From: Mayfieldus sp963781495
GTDB taxonomy: Bacteria; Actinomycetota; Thermoleophilia; Solirubrobacterales; 70-9
Assembly: GCA_963781495.1 (NCBI GenBank)
Contig: CAWAFX010000004.1
Coordinates: 1 to 64,000 of the forward strand
Length of the DNA stretch: 64,000 bases
Direction of reading: 5' to 3'
Part shown: piece by piece, positions 35,295 through 43,484 of the stretch
Position numbering within the stretch: the stretch's first letter is position 1
Layout: each line of letters opens with the position of its first letter
Made by a program: the position numbers and the translations under genes
Notes under the pieces: model-generated
What the model was told of the DNA's origin: nothing
Database searches by the model: none
What the model saw: only the letters and a program-made list of their open reading frames with translations

Positions 35295-36082
35295 ACGAGG
35301 CAAATGCGCCCGCGGTCCCGCAGCCCTGGCGCGGCTTTGCCTGGCTGGCGCTGCGCGAGTGCCACCGGGTGATGCGGCTATGGACCCAGACGACGCTGGC
35401 CCCGGTGATCTCCTCGGCGCTGTTCATCGTCGTCTTCGGGCTCTCGCTGGGCCACCGGATCAACTCGATCAACGGCTTCGACTACGACGTCTTCATCGTT
35501 CCGGGGCTGATCGCGATGGCGATGGCGCAGGCGGTCTACTCGAACAATTCGAGCACGATCTTCCAGGCCCGCAACGACCGCTATATCGACGACGTCCTCG
35601 CCGCTCCGATGCACAGCTGGCAGATGAACCTCGGATTTGCGGTCGGTGGCGCCTTCCGGGCCCTGATCATCGGCGTCGCGCTGACGGCGCTGGCGGTACC
35701 GCTGACCGGGGCGCCAGTCCACAATCCCGCCGCCCTGGTCCTCGCGATTGCGCTTTTGATGGCCGGCTTCGGCGCCCTGGGGATCGTGGTCGGCATCTAC
35801 GCCGAGACCTTCGACCACATCTCGTTCGTCAACAACATCGTGATCCTGCCGCTGACCTTCCTCGGCGGCGTCTTCTACTCGGTCAGCCGCCTCGGCAGCC
35901 CCTGGGAGCAGGTCTCCCACGCCAATCCGCTCTTCTATGTCGTCGAGGCGGTCCGCTATGGCTTCCTCGGCAGCGCCGACGTCAGCCCCTGGATCGCTTT
36001 CGGGGTGATCGCGGCGATTGCGGCGCTGCTGATCGCCTGGTCGCAGTATCTGTTCTCGAGCGGCCGCAAGCTGAAGCCATAG
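35291..36082 (+). CDS. ABC-2 type transporter permease
   Basis: This 263-aa membrane partner of the preceding ATPase has six predicted helices. These include PVISSALFIVVFGLSLG, VPGLIAMAMAQAVYS and the C-terminal ABC-2 signature region (VNNIVILPLTFLGGVFYSVSRLGSPWEQVSHANPLFY split across loops). DrrB/NodJ-like permeases have this plan. Its ATG lies within the stop of the ATPase gene. Substrate unknown. Confidence 0.93.
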   Translation: MNEANAPAVPQPWRGFAWLALRECHRVMRLWTQTTLAPVISSALFIVVFGLSLGHRINSINGFDYDVFIVPGLIAMAMAQAVYSNNSSTIFQARNDRYIDDVLAAPMHSWQMNLGFAVGGAFRALIIGVALTALAVPLTGAPVHNPAALVLAIALLMAGFGALGIVVGIYAETFDHISFVNNIVILPLTFLGGVFYSVSRLGSPWEQVSHANPLFYVVEAVRYGFLGSADVSPWIAFGVIAAIAALLIAWSQYLFSSGRKLKP

Positions 36083-36087
36083 CCGCG

Positions 36088-36093
36088 TACCCT
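36088..36093 (+). promoter_or_regulatory. -10 box of the GFA-family gene (TACCCT)
   Basis: TACCCT is followed by 6 nt and ATG 36100, a leaderless arrangement. Confidence 0.5.
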
Positions 36094-36099
36094 GGGCCC

Positions 36100-36522
36100 A
36101 TGAACGGGACTGCGATCGGCGGCGGCTGCCTCTGCGGCAGCGTGCGCTTCGAGCTCAGCGAGCCGCCAAAGGACGCCGGCTACTGCCACTGCACCCGCTG
36201 CCAGCGGCGCACCGGCTCTGCGTCATCGGCCCAGGCGCGGATCGACGGCACGACCTTTCGGCTGCTCTCCGGCGAGGCGGCGGTCAAGGCCTGGCGCCAC
36301 CCGGAGGGCGGCTTCGAGAAGTGCTTCTGCGGCGAGTGCGGTGCCCATCTGTTCAGCCGCAACCCGGACGACCCGAGCCAGATGAGCATCCGCATGTCGG
36401 CCTTCGACGAGGATCCGGGAGTGCGGCCGAGCTGGCGCGCCTTCGTCGCCGATGCCGCGGCCTGGGAGGCGATCCCCGAGGACGGGCTCGAGCGCTTCGA
36501 GGGCCGCAAGCCGCGCGACTGA
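36100..36522 (+). CDS. GFA-family (Gfa/CENP-V) zinc protein
   Basis: This 140-aa protein has the CENP-V/GFA zinc fold: GGCLCGSVRFEL, YCHCTRCQRRTGS and CFCGECGAHLFSR provide the cysteine ligands. The family was named for glutathione-dependent formaldehyde-activating enzyme, but most members are uncharacterised. It probably has its own leaderless promoter and ends 4 nt from the convergent ilvC stop. Confidence 0.92.
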   Translation: MNGTAIGGGCLCGSVRFELSEPPKDAGYCHCTRCQRRTGSASSAQARIDGTTFRLLSGEAAVKAWRHPEGGFEKCFCGECGAHLFSRNPDDPSQMSIRMSAFDEDPGVRPSWRAFVADAAAWEAIPEDGLERFEGRKPRD

Positions 36523-36526
36523 GCGC

Positions 36527-37534
36527 CTAGAAGTCCCGCTCGATCCAGGGCATCATCTTGCGCAGCTCCCCGCCGACCTCCTCGACCTGGGATCCGGCGG
36601 CCTCCTCGCGCAGGCGCTGGAAGTTCTCGCCCCCGGCGCGGTTCTCGGCGATCCATTCGCGGGCGAACTCGCCCGACTGGATGTCCTCGAGGATCTTGCG
36701 CATCGCCGCCCGGGACTCAGGGCCGATTACCCGCGGGCCACGGGTCATGTCGCCGTACTCGGCGGTGTTGGAGATCGAGTAGCGCATCCCCTGGATCCCC
36801 TTCTCGTACATCAGGTCGACGATCAGCTTCAGCTCGTGCAGGCACTCGAAGTAGGCAAGGCGCGGGTCATAGCCGGCCTCGACCAGGGTCTCGAAGCCTG
36901 CCTGGACCAATTCGGTGGCCCCGCCGCAGAGCACCGACTGCTCGCCGAAGAGGTCGGTCTCGCACTCGTCCTTGAAGGTCGTCTCGATGATCCCGGCACG
37001 GCCGCCGCCGATCCCGCTGGCGTAGGCGAGGACCTGGTCGCGCGCATTGCCGCTGGCGTCCTGGTGGACCGCCATCAGGCAGGGCACGCCGCGGCCCTCG
37101 GCGAACTGGCGCCGGACCAGGTGCCCGGGGCCCTTCGGGGCCACCATGCCGACGTCGACGCCGGGCGGGGGGACGATCTGCTCGAAGTGGATCGCGAAGC
37201 CGTGGGCGAACATCAGCAGGTTGCCGGCGGCGATCCCGTCGGCGATCTCGGCCTCCCAGACCTCTGCCTGCTTCTCGTCGGGCAGCAGGATCATCACGAT
37301 GTCGCCGCGGCTGGCGGCGTCGGCGATCCCCAGCACCTCGAGGCCCTCTGCCTCGGCGTCGGCACGGCTGGAGGAGCCCTCGCGCAGCCCGACCACCACC
37401 TCGACACCGGAGTCCTTGAGGTTCAGCGCATGGGCGTGGCCCTGGGAGCCATAGCCGAGGATCGCGACCGTCTTTCCCTCCAGGACGGAGAGATCGGCGT
37501 CGGAGTCGTAGTAGATGCCGTCGTCGGGACCCAT
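36527..37534 (-). CDS. ilvC: Ketol-acid reductoisomerase
   Basis: This class I KARI of 335 aa carries out the second common step of Val/Ile/Leu synthesis. The Rossmann motif is GYGSQGHAHALNLKDSG. The catalytic domain has the LLPDEKQ, APKGPGHLVRR, E-rich DLFGEQSVLCGG and ECLHELKLIVDL signatures, with metal ligands Asp and Glu. ATG 37534 follows TAAGGT at 10 nt, although menE ends only 13 nt upstream in the same direction and read-through is likely. ilvB and ilvN are separate at 50-52 kb. Confidence 0.97.
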   Translation of the reverse strand: MGPDDGIYYDSDADLSVLEGKTVAILGYGSQGHAHALNLKDSGVEVVVGLREGSSSRADAEAEGLEVLGIADAASRGDIVMILLPDEKQAEVWEAEIADGIAAGNLLMFAHGFAIHFEQIVPPPGVDVGMVAPKGPGHLVRRQFAEGRGVPCLMAVHQDASGNARDQVLAYASGIGGGRAGIIETTFKDECETDLFGEQSVLCGGATELVQAGFETLVEAGYDPRLAYFECLHELKLIVDLMYEKGIQGMRYSISNTAEYGDMTRGPRVIGPESRAAMRKILEDIQSGEFAREWIAENRAGGENFQRLREEAAGSQVEEVGGELRKMMPWIERDF

Positions 37535-37547
37535 CGGGCGGATGACC

Positions 37548-38873
37548 TTACCGAAGGGCCCTGCGCAGCAATTTGCCCGAGGGCGAGCGGGGAAGCGCCG
37601 AGGCGATCTCGATCCGCTTCGGGACCTTGTAGCCGGCCAGCTCTGAGGCGCAGTGGCGGCGCAGCTCTTCGGTTCCGAGCTCGGCGTCTTCGCGCAGGAC
37701 CACCACCGCGGTGACCGCCTGCTGCCATTCGGGGTCCTCACGGCCGACCACCGCCGCGTCGGCGACCTCGGGATGGCGCATCAGCACCTGCTCGACCTCG
37801 GCCGGAACCACGTTCTCTCCCCCGCTGACGATCAGGTCGTCGATCCGGTCCTCGACGTAGAGGAAGCCCTCCTCGTCGATCCGGCCGAGATCGCCGGTGT
37901 GAAGCCAGCCGTCGGCGTCGGCGCAGCCCGGTGCCACGGTCGGCCCCTGGACGAGGATCTCGCCCTCCTCGATCCGCAGGTGGGTGGTCAGAAGCGGGCG
38001 CCCGGCGGATCCGAGCTTGCGCTTCGCATCCGCCGGACCGAGCGTCGTCACCTGCGAGCAGGCCTCGGTCAGCCCATAGGTCTGGACCACGCTGGCTCCA
38101 CGCCCGACCGCCTCCTCGAGCGCGTCCGAGGGCACCGGGCCACCGCCGATCAGGATCGCCCGCGGGCCGGAGAGGTCGGCGCCGGCCTCCAGCAGCCGGA
38201 TCAGCATCGTCGAGACCAGCGAGGCGACCGAGGCCTCGCCCCTCTCAAACGTCTCCGCGACGCGGTCGACGTCGAAGCCCGAATGGAGGCCGATCGTGGT
38301 CCCGTAGATCACCGAGCGCATGACGATCGAGAGCCCGGAGATGTGGCTGAGAGGAAGGCAGCAGAGCCAGCAGTCATCGGGTTGGACGCCGATGTTGAAG
38401 GCCGAGCCGACCGCGCTCCAGAGGTGGTTTCCGTAAGTCAGGCCGATCGCCCGCGAGGCGCCGCTCGAGCCGCCGGTGAGGATGCGGCAGTGGATGTCGT
38501 CCATGTCGTGCTCGCCGAGCAGCGGTAGGTCGGCCTCGGTCTGGGTCAGCTCGCCGGCGTCGTTGAGCTCGAGCACCGGTCGCTCGGCCTTCAGCACCGC
38601 GGCGCGCTCGGCGTCGCTGAGGCGGGGGTTGACCGGCACCAACACCGCCCCCAGCTTCATCAGGGCGTGGATCAGGACCACCATCTCGCGTCCCGGCGGC
38701 ATAGTCAGGGCGACGGCCGCGCCGCGGCGCACGCCCTGGGCGGCGAGCCGCCGTGCGACCCAGGTCGCCTCGGCCTCCAGCTCCCCGAAGCTGATCGAGG
38801 CCCCGTCGGCGCTCAGGGCGGTGCGGTCGGGAGATGTCAGCGCCCGCTGGGCGAGCCAGTTATCGAGCTTCAT
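37548..38873 (-). CDS. menE: o-Succinylbenzoate-CoA ligase
   Basis: This ANL-superfamily adenylate-forming enzyme activates o-succinylbenzoate in menaquinone synthesis. At 441 aa it has the P-loop-like ILTGGSSGASRAI (the usual Ser/Thr/Gly-rich loop, slightly divergent), YGLTEACSQV, the WLHTGDLGRID hinge and the C-terminal SPSGKLLRRAL lysine motif. The assignment to MenE rests on the divergent menB-menA-menC-menD run starting 14 nt away. The start is ATG 38873. Confidence 0.9.
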   Translation of the reverse strand: MKLDNWLAQRALTSPDRTALSADGASISFGELEAEATWVARRLAAQGVRRGAAVALTMPPGREMVVLIHALMKLGAVLVPVNPRLSDAERAAVLKAERPVLELNDAGELTQTEADLPLLGEHDMDDIHCRILTGGSSGASRAIGLTYGNHLWSAVGSAFNIGVQPDDCWLCCLPLSHISGLSIVMRSVIYGTTIGLHSGFDVDRVAETFERGEASVASLVSTMLIRLLEAGADLSGPRAILIGGGPVPSDALEEAVGRGASVVQTYGLTEACSQVTTLGPADAKRKLGSAGRPLLTTHLRIEEGEILVQGPTVAPGCADADGWLHTGDLGRIDEEGFLYVEDRIDDLIVSGGENVVPAEVEQVLMRHPEVADAAVVGREDPEWQQAVTAVVVLREDAELGTEELRRHCASELAGYKVPKRIEIASALPRSPSGKLLRRALR

Positions 38874-38887
38874 GGCAAGCTTGCAGC

Positions 38888-39766
38888 GTGCCACAACGCC
38901 ACAAAGACGCCCCGCCCGAGGACCAGCTCTACGCGCCCATCGACTGGCAGAGCGCCGGCGAGTACGGAGACATCCTCTACGAGAAGGGCGACGGGCTGGC
39001 CAAGATCACGATCAACCGCCCTGAGCGCCGCAACGCCTTCCGCCCCCAGACCCTGGCCGAGCTGCGCGACGCCTTCAGCAACGCGCGTGACGATCTCGAG
39101 GTCGGCGCGATCATCTTCACCGGCGCCGGCGAGGATGCCTTCTGCTCCGGCGGCGACCAGCAGATCCGCGGCGACGACGGCTACATCGGCGACGACGAGG
39201 TCGCCCAGCAGGGCGTCGGCCGGCTCGACGTCGGCGATCTGCACGTTCAGATCCGCCGCCTTCCGAAGCCGGTAGTGGCGATGGTCGCCGGCTACGCGGT
39301 CGGCGGCGGGCACATCCTGCACCTCGTCTGCGACCTGACGATCGCCGCCGACAACGCCCGCTTCGGGCAGACCGGGCCCCGGGTCGGAAGCTTCGACGGC
39401 GGCTTCGGCGCCAGCCTGTTGGCCCGAAACATCGGCGTCAAGCGGGCCAAGGAGGTCTGGTTCCTCTGCCGCCTCTACGACGCCACCGAGGCGAGGGAGA
39501 TGGGGCTCGTCAACACCGTGGTCCCGCTGGCCGAGCTGGAGCGCGAGACCGTCGCCTGGTGCCGCGAGATGACCCACCTCTCGCCGATGTCGCTGCGGCT
39601 TCTGAAGTCGAGCTTCAATGCCGAGGAGGACGGGCTCACCGGCCTGCAGCAGCTCTCCCACGACGCGACGCTCCTCTATTACATGACCGAGGAGGGCCAG
39701 GAGGGCCGCAACGCCTACCAGCAGGGACGCCAGCCCGACTTCAGCAAGTACCCGCGCCGGCCTTGA
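38888..39766 (+). CDS. menB: 1,4-dihydroxy-2-naphthoyl-CoA synthase
   Basis: This crotonase-fold enzyme closes the naphthoquinol ring from OSB-CoA. At 292 aa it is highly like E. coli MenB: ITINRPERRNAFRPQTL, TGAGEDAFCSGGDQ, GYAVGGGHILHLVCDLTIAA, GQTGPRVGSFDGG and the C-terminal EGRNAYQQGRQPDFSKY. The start is GTG 38888, only 14 bp from the divergent menE start. menA follows with a TTGA overlap. Confidence 0.97.
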   Translation: MPQRHKDAPPEDQLYAPIDWQSAGEYGDILYEKGDGLAKITINRPERRNAFRPQTLAELRDAFSNARDDLEVGAIIFTGAGEDAFCSGGDQQIRGDDGYIGDDEVAQQGVGRLDVGDLHVQIRRLPKPVVAMVAGYAVGGGHILHLVCDLTIAADNARFGQTGPRVGSFDGGFGASLLARNIGVKRAKEVWFLCRLYDATEAREMGLVNTVVPLAELERETVAWCREMTHLSPMSLRLLKSSFNAEEDGLTGLQQLSHDATLLYYMTEEGQEGRNAYQQGRQPDFSKYPRRP

Positions 39767-40656
39767 GCGGAGCACGCATCTGGCTGATGGCGGCACGGCC
39801 GCGGACGCTGCCCGCGGCGGTCGCCCCGGTGCTGGTCGGGACGGCGGCGGCGGTCTGGGCCAGCAGCGGCGACCGCTTCCGGGTTGCGGCATTCGTCGCC
39901 GCCCTGCTGGGAAGCGTCTTCATCCAGATCGGGACCAACCTCGCCAACGATTACTCCGACGCCCGCCGCGGCGCCGACTCGGTCGACCGCCTGGGGCCGG
40001 TGCGGGTCACCGCCGCCGGTCTGGTGGCGCCGCGGCGGGTGCTGACGGCAACCTGGGTGGCATTCGCGGTCGCGGTCGCCTGCGGCATCTACCTGACCAG
40101 CGTCGCCGGGCCGCTGATCCTGGTCGTCGGCGTGCTCTCGATCGCCGCCGGGGTCCTCTACACGGGCGGCCCGCGCCCCTACGGCTACGAGGGGCTCGGC
40201 GAGGCGTTCGTCTTTCTCTTCTTCGGGTTGGTCGCGGTCAACGGCTCCTACTACGTGCAGCTGGAGCGGCTGGACGGGCTGCCGTTCGGCCTCTCGGTCT
40301 CGGTCGGTCTGCTGGTCTCGGCGATCCTCGTCGTCAACAACCTGCGCGACATCGAGACCGACCGCCGGGTCGGCAAGCGAACGCTGGCGGTGCGGCTCGG
40401 CGGCGAGCCCACCCGCCGGCTCTACCGGGCCCTTCTCGGCGCCGCGCTGGTGCTGCTCCCGGTGACGCTGCTGCTCTGGAGCGGGCCCGCCTGGGCGTTG
40501 CTGGGGCTGCTCGCGACGCCGATCGCCCTGCGCCAGCAGGCGATCGTCAGCAGCCGCAGCGACGGCCCCTCGCTGAATGCGGCGCTGGCCGGGACCGGCG
40601 CCCTGGTCGGCGCCTTCAGCCTCCTGGTCTCGCTCGGGCTGCTGCTCGCCAGCTGA
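39763..40656 (+). CDS. menA: 1,4-dihydroxy-2-naphthoate polyprenyltransferase
   Basis: This UbiA-family membrane enzyme attaches the isoprenoid tail to DHNA, producing demethylmenaquinone. At 297 aa with about nine helices, it has both Asp motifs: NLANDYSDARRGADSVDR and NNLRDIETDRRVGKRTLAV. TTG 39763 overlaps the menB stop (TTGA) and gives a normal N-terminus; ATG 39787 is an alternative. Confidence 0.96.
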   Translation: MSGARIWLMAARPRTLPAAVAPVLVGTAAAVWASSGDRFRVAAFVAALLGSVFIQIGTNLANDYSDARRGADSVDRLGPVRVTAAGLVAPRRVLTATWVAFAVAVACGIYLTSVAGPLILVVGVLSIAAGVLYTGGPRPYGYEGLGEAFVFLFFGLVAVNGSYYVQLERLDGLPFGLSVSVGLLVSAILVVNNLRDIETDRRVGKRTLAVRLGGEPTRRLYRALLGAALVLLPVTLLLWSGPAWALLGLLATPIALRQQAIVSSRSDGPSLNAALAGTGALVGAFSLLVSLGLLLAS

Positions 40657-40659
40657 CCG

Positions 40660-41703
40660 ATGCCGGCGGCGATCGACAGCGCCGAGGTGATCCCGTACTC
40701 GCTGCCGTTCAAGGGTCCCTACCTGACCGCTCGCGGGGAGCTGCACGACCGCGAGATGGTGCTGCTGCGGGTGCGATCCAGCGCCGGTGCTCTCGGGCTC
40801 GGTGAAGCGGTGCCACTGACCCTGCGCGGGGGCGGCAGCCTGGCGACGGTGACCGAGGAGCTGCGCGGCTGGTCGGAGGAGCCGCGCGGGACGGGCGACG
40901 AGCTGTCGCCCCCGGCCCGCTGCGCGATCGAGACCGCGCTGCTCGACCTCGAGGCACGGGAGGCCGGGGTCCCGGCCTGGAAGCTTCTCGGCGCCGCATC
41001 GGCGTCCCCGGTGGAGTGCAACGCCACCCTCGGCGCCGGCGAGCCGCTGCACGTCGCCCAGCAGGCGCTGGATTGGGCCGCGGCCGGATTTGGATCCTTC
41101 AAGCTCAAGGTCGGGGTCGCCGACGACCTCGACCAGGTCGCGCTGGTGCGGCGGGCGGTCGGCGCCGAGGCGAACCTGAGGGTCGACGCCAACGGCTCCT
41201 GGGAGCCCGATGAGGCGATCGCCCACCTCAACGCGATGCACGGCCAGGCGCACCTGGAGCTCGCCGAGCAGCCCTGCCCCACGCTGGCCGGCCTCGAGGC
41301 GCTGCGGGGTCGCACGAGCGTCACCATCGCCGCCGACGAGAGCGTCGCCTCGCTCGAGGACGCCCGGACAGTGGCCGAGCATCGCTCCTGCGAGATGGCG
41401 ACGCTGAAGCTCTCCAAGGTCGGCGGGCCGCGCCAGGCGCTGCGGATCGCCGCCGAGCTGCCGGTCTATCTCTCCAGCGCGATCGACGGTCCGGTGGGCA
41501 TCGCCGCCGCGGCGCACACGGTCCAGGCCCTGCCCGCCTCCGGCGACGCGGGAGTCGCGCACGGGCTCGCCACCCAGCGCCTGCTGGCGGGCAAGATCGG
41601 CGAACCCCACTGTGAGCTTCGGGACGGCTTCCTGCATCTGCCCGACGGTCCGGGCCTCGGAGTCGAGATCGACGATGCAGCCTTGGCGCGGCACCGGCTC
41701 TAA
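40660..41703 (+). CDS. menC: o-Succinylbenzoate synthase
   Basis: This enolase-superfamily enzyme dehydrates SHCHC to OSB. At 347 aa its catalytic residues are visible: FKLKVG (Lys pair), RVDANGSW (Asp), ELAEQPCP (Glu), IAADESV (Asp) and LKLSKVGG (Lys). It starts 3 nt after menA and ends 13 nt before menD. Confidence 0.94.
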   Translation: MPAAIDSAEVIPYSLPFKGPYLTARGELHDREMVLLRVRSSAGALGLGEAVPLTLRGGGSLATVTEELRGWSEEPRGTGDELSPPARCAIETALLDLEAREAGVPAWKLLGAASASPVECNATLGAGEPLHVAQQALDWAAAGFGSFKLKVGVADDLDQVALVRRAVGAEANLRVDANGSWEPDEAIAHLNAMHGQAHLELAEQPCPTLAGLEALRGRTSVTIAADESVASLEDARTVAEHRSCEMATLKLSKVGGPRQALRIAAELPVYLSSAIDGPVGIAAAAHTVQALPASGDAGVAHGLATQRLLAGKIGEPHCELRDGFLHLPDGPGLGVEIDDAALARHRL

Positions 41704-41706
41704 CGT
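41701..41706 (+). promoter_or_regulatory. Candidate internal -10 box before menD (TAACGT)
   Basis: TAACGT overlaps the menC stop and lies 10 nt before GTG 41717. It may give a secondary, near-leaderless menD transcript. Confidence 0.3.
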
Positions 41707-41716
41707 CTGGGGCGCT

Positions 41717-43474
41717 GTGGACTCGAGCAACGGCAACACGGCCCTCGCCTCGGCCCTGGTCGAGGAGCTTGCCCGCTGCGGGGTGCGGCACGCGGTCCTC
41801 TCCCCCGGCTCGCGCTCGACCCCGCTCGCGGTCGCCCTCTGGCGCCAGCCGGCGATCGAGGTCAGCGTGATCGTCGACGAGCGCTCGGCCGCCTTCTTCG
41901 CCCTCGGTGCGGCCCAGGCGACACGGCGGCCGGTTGCCGTCCTCTGCACCTCGGGAACCGCGGCCGCCAACCTGCATCCGGCCGTCGCCGAGGCCGACGA
42001 GTCGGCCCTGCCGCTGCTGCTGCTGACCGCCGACAGGCCGCCCGAGCTGCGCGGGATCGGCGCCGGGCAGACGATCGACCAGCTGAAGCTCTACGGCGAG
42101 GCTGTGCGCTGGTTCTGCGAGGTCGGGACCCACCAGGCAGACGACGACGGACTGCTGCACTACCGCTCGGTCGCCTGCCGCGCCTACGCCGCCGCCCGCG
42201 GCGAGCCGCGGCCGGGCCCGGTGCACCTGAACCTCGCCTGGCGCGAGCCGCTGGCCCCGATCTCGGTCGAGGCCGACGTGACCGCGACCTCGACCCTTGC
42301 CCTCGACGGCCGCGGCGACCGTCCCCTGACCGCGGTGCCGCACTCGAGCAGCATCCCCGAGCCGGCGTTGCTGGACGAGCTCGCAGAGCGGATCACCGAA
42401 TCTCCGCGCGGGCTGATCCTGGCCGGGCGCCAGCTCGACCACGGCTTGCGCGAGCCGCTGGTTCGCCTCGCCGCCGCGGCCGGCTACCCGCTGCTGGCCG
42501 AGCCGACCTCGCAGCTGCGACTCGGCCCCCACGACCGCCGCCTCCTCGTCTCGCGCTACGACGCGATCGCCCGCCTGCGGGCCGAGACCCTCGCGCCGCA
42601 GCTGCTGATCCGCTTCGGCGAGATGCCGACCAGCAAGCCGCTGCGGCAGTGGATCGCCGGGCTCGACGCCTGCCGCCAGCTCGTCGTCGACCCCGGCTTC
42701 GGCTGGAACGAGCCCTCCAACCGGGCCGAAGCCATGGTCCGCGCCGAGTCGGCGGCGCTGGCGGCTGGCATCGCCGAGCGCCTCTCGGGCCCTGATGACG
42801 GCGGCTGGGCTGAGGCCTGGAGAACGGCCGAGGATGCTGCCGCGGAGGCGATCGGGGCCGAGCTGGCGGCTGTCGACGGCCCCAGCGAGCCCGGGCTGCA
42901 GCAGGCGCTGGGGGGGGCGCTGAACGACGGTGACCTGGTCTACACGGCGTCGAGCATGCCGATCCGCGACCAGGAGGCATTCCTGCCGGCGGGCGACGCC
43001 GACGTGCTCTTCCTCTGCAACCGCGGCGCCAACGGCATCGACGGGCTCGTCTCCTCGGGGATCGGCGCTGCCCACGCCTCCGGCCGCCCGGCGGTGATCG
43101 TCACCGGTGACCTCGGCCTGCTGCACGACATCGGCGGCCTCGCCGCTCTGCGCGAGGTCTCGACCCCGGTTCGGATCGTCGTCATCAATAACGACGGCGG
43201 CGGCATCTTCCACTTCCTGCCCCAGGAGGAGGCGATGGCGAAGGAGGAGTTCGAGGCGCTGCTCGGCACCCCGCGCGGGGTCGACGTCGAACGCGCCGCG
43301 GCCCTTTTCGACCTCGAGTACCGGCGCCTCGACGACCTGGCCGGCGTGGGCGCGGCGCTGGAGGCCGGCACGGGACTGATCGAGGTCCCGGTGAACCGGC
43401 ACGAGAACCTGGACCTGCACCGGCGGATAAGCGCCGCAACGGAGGCGGCGTTGGGCTCCGCGACCGGGGCCTGA
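41717..43474 (+). CDS. menD: SEPHCHC synthase (MenD)
   Basis: This ThDP enzyme joins isochorismate and 2-oxoglutarate, the first committed menaquinone step. At 585 aa the N-terminal domain has HAVLSPGSRSTPLA, DERSAAFFALG and CTSGTAAANL. The C-terminal ThDP domain has RGANGIDGLVSSG, GDLGLLHDIGGLA and NNDGGGIFHFLPQ. GTG 41717 is used. It ends the plus-strand run menB-A-C-D; menF, which makes its substrate, is about 4 kb away on the other strand. Confidence 0.97.
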   Translation: MDSSNGNTALASALVEELARCGVRHAVLSPGSRSTPLAVALWRQPAIEVSVIVDERSAAFFALGAAQATRRPVAVLCTSGTAAANLHPAVAEADESALPLLLLTADRPPELRGIGAGQTIDQLKLYGEAVRWFCEVGTHQADDDGLLHYRSVACRAYAAARGEPRPGPVHLNLAWREPLAPISVEADVTATSTLALDGRGDRPLTAVPHSSSIPEPALLDELAERITESPRGLILAGRQLDHGLREPLVRLAAAAGYPLLAEPTSQLRLGPHDRRLLVSRYDAIARLRAETLAPQLLIRFGEMPTSKPLRQWIAGLDACRQLVVDPGFGWNEPSNRAEAMVRAESAALAAGIAERLSGPDDGGWAEAWRTAEDAAAEAIGAELAAVDGPSEPGLQQALGGALNDGDLVYTASSMPIRDQEAFLPAGDADVLFLCNRGANGIDGLVSSGIGAAHASGRPAVIVTGDLGLLHDIGGLAALREVSTPVRIVVINNDGGGIFHFLPQEEAMAKEEFEALLGTPRGVDVERAAALFDLEYRRLDDLAGVGAALEAGTGLIEVPVNRHENLDLHRRISAATEAALGSATGA

Positions 43475-43484
43475 TCGCTTTCGC

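Noticed and set aside
39715..41970. 751-codon open frame on the minus strand across menA-menD
   Set aside because: It mirrors menA/menC/menD; low-complexity Arg/Gln/Gly-rich translation and no domain. A shadow frame.
41321..43420. 699-codon minus-strand frame opposite menD
   Set aside because: Antisense shadow of menD; no motifs and no plausible start signals.
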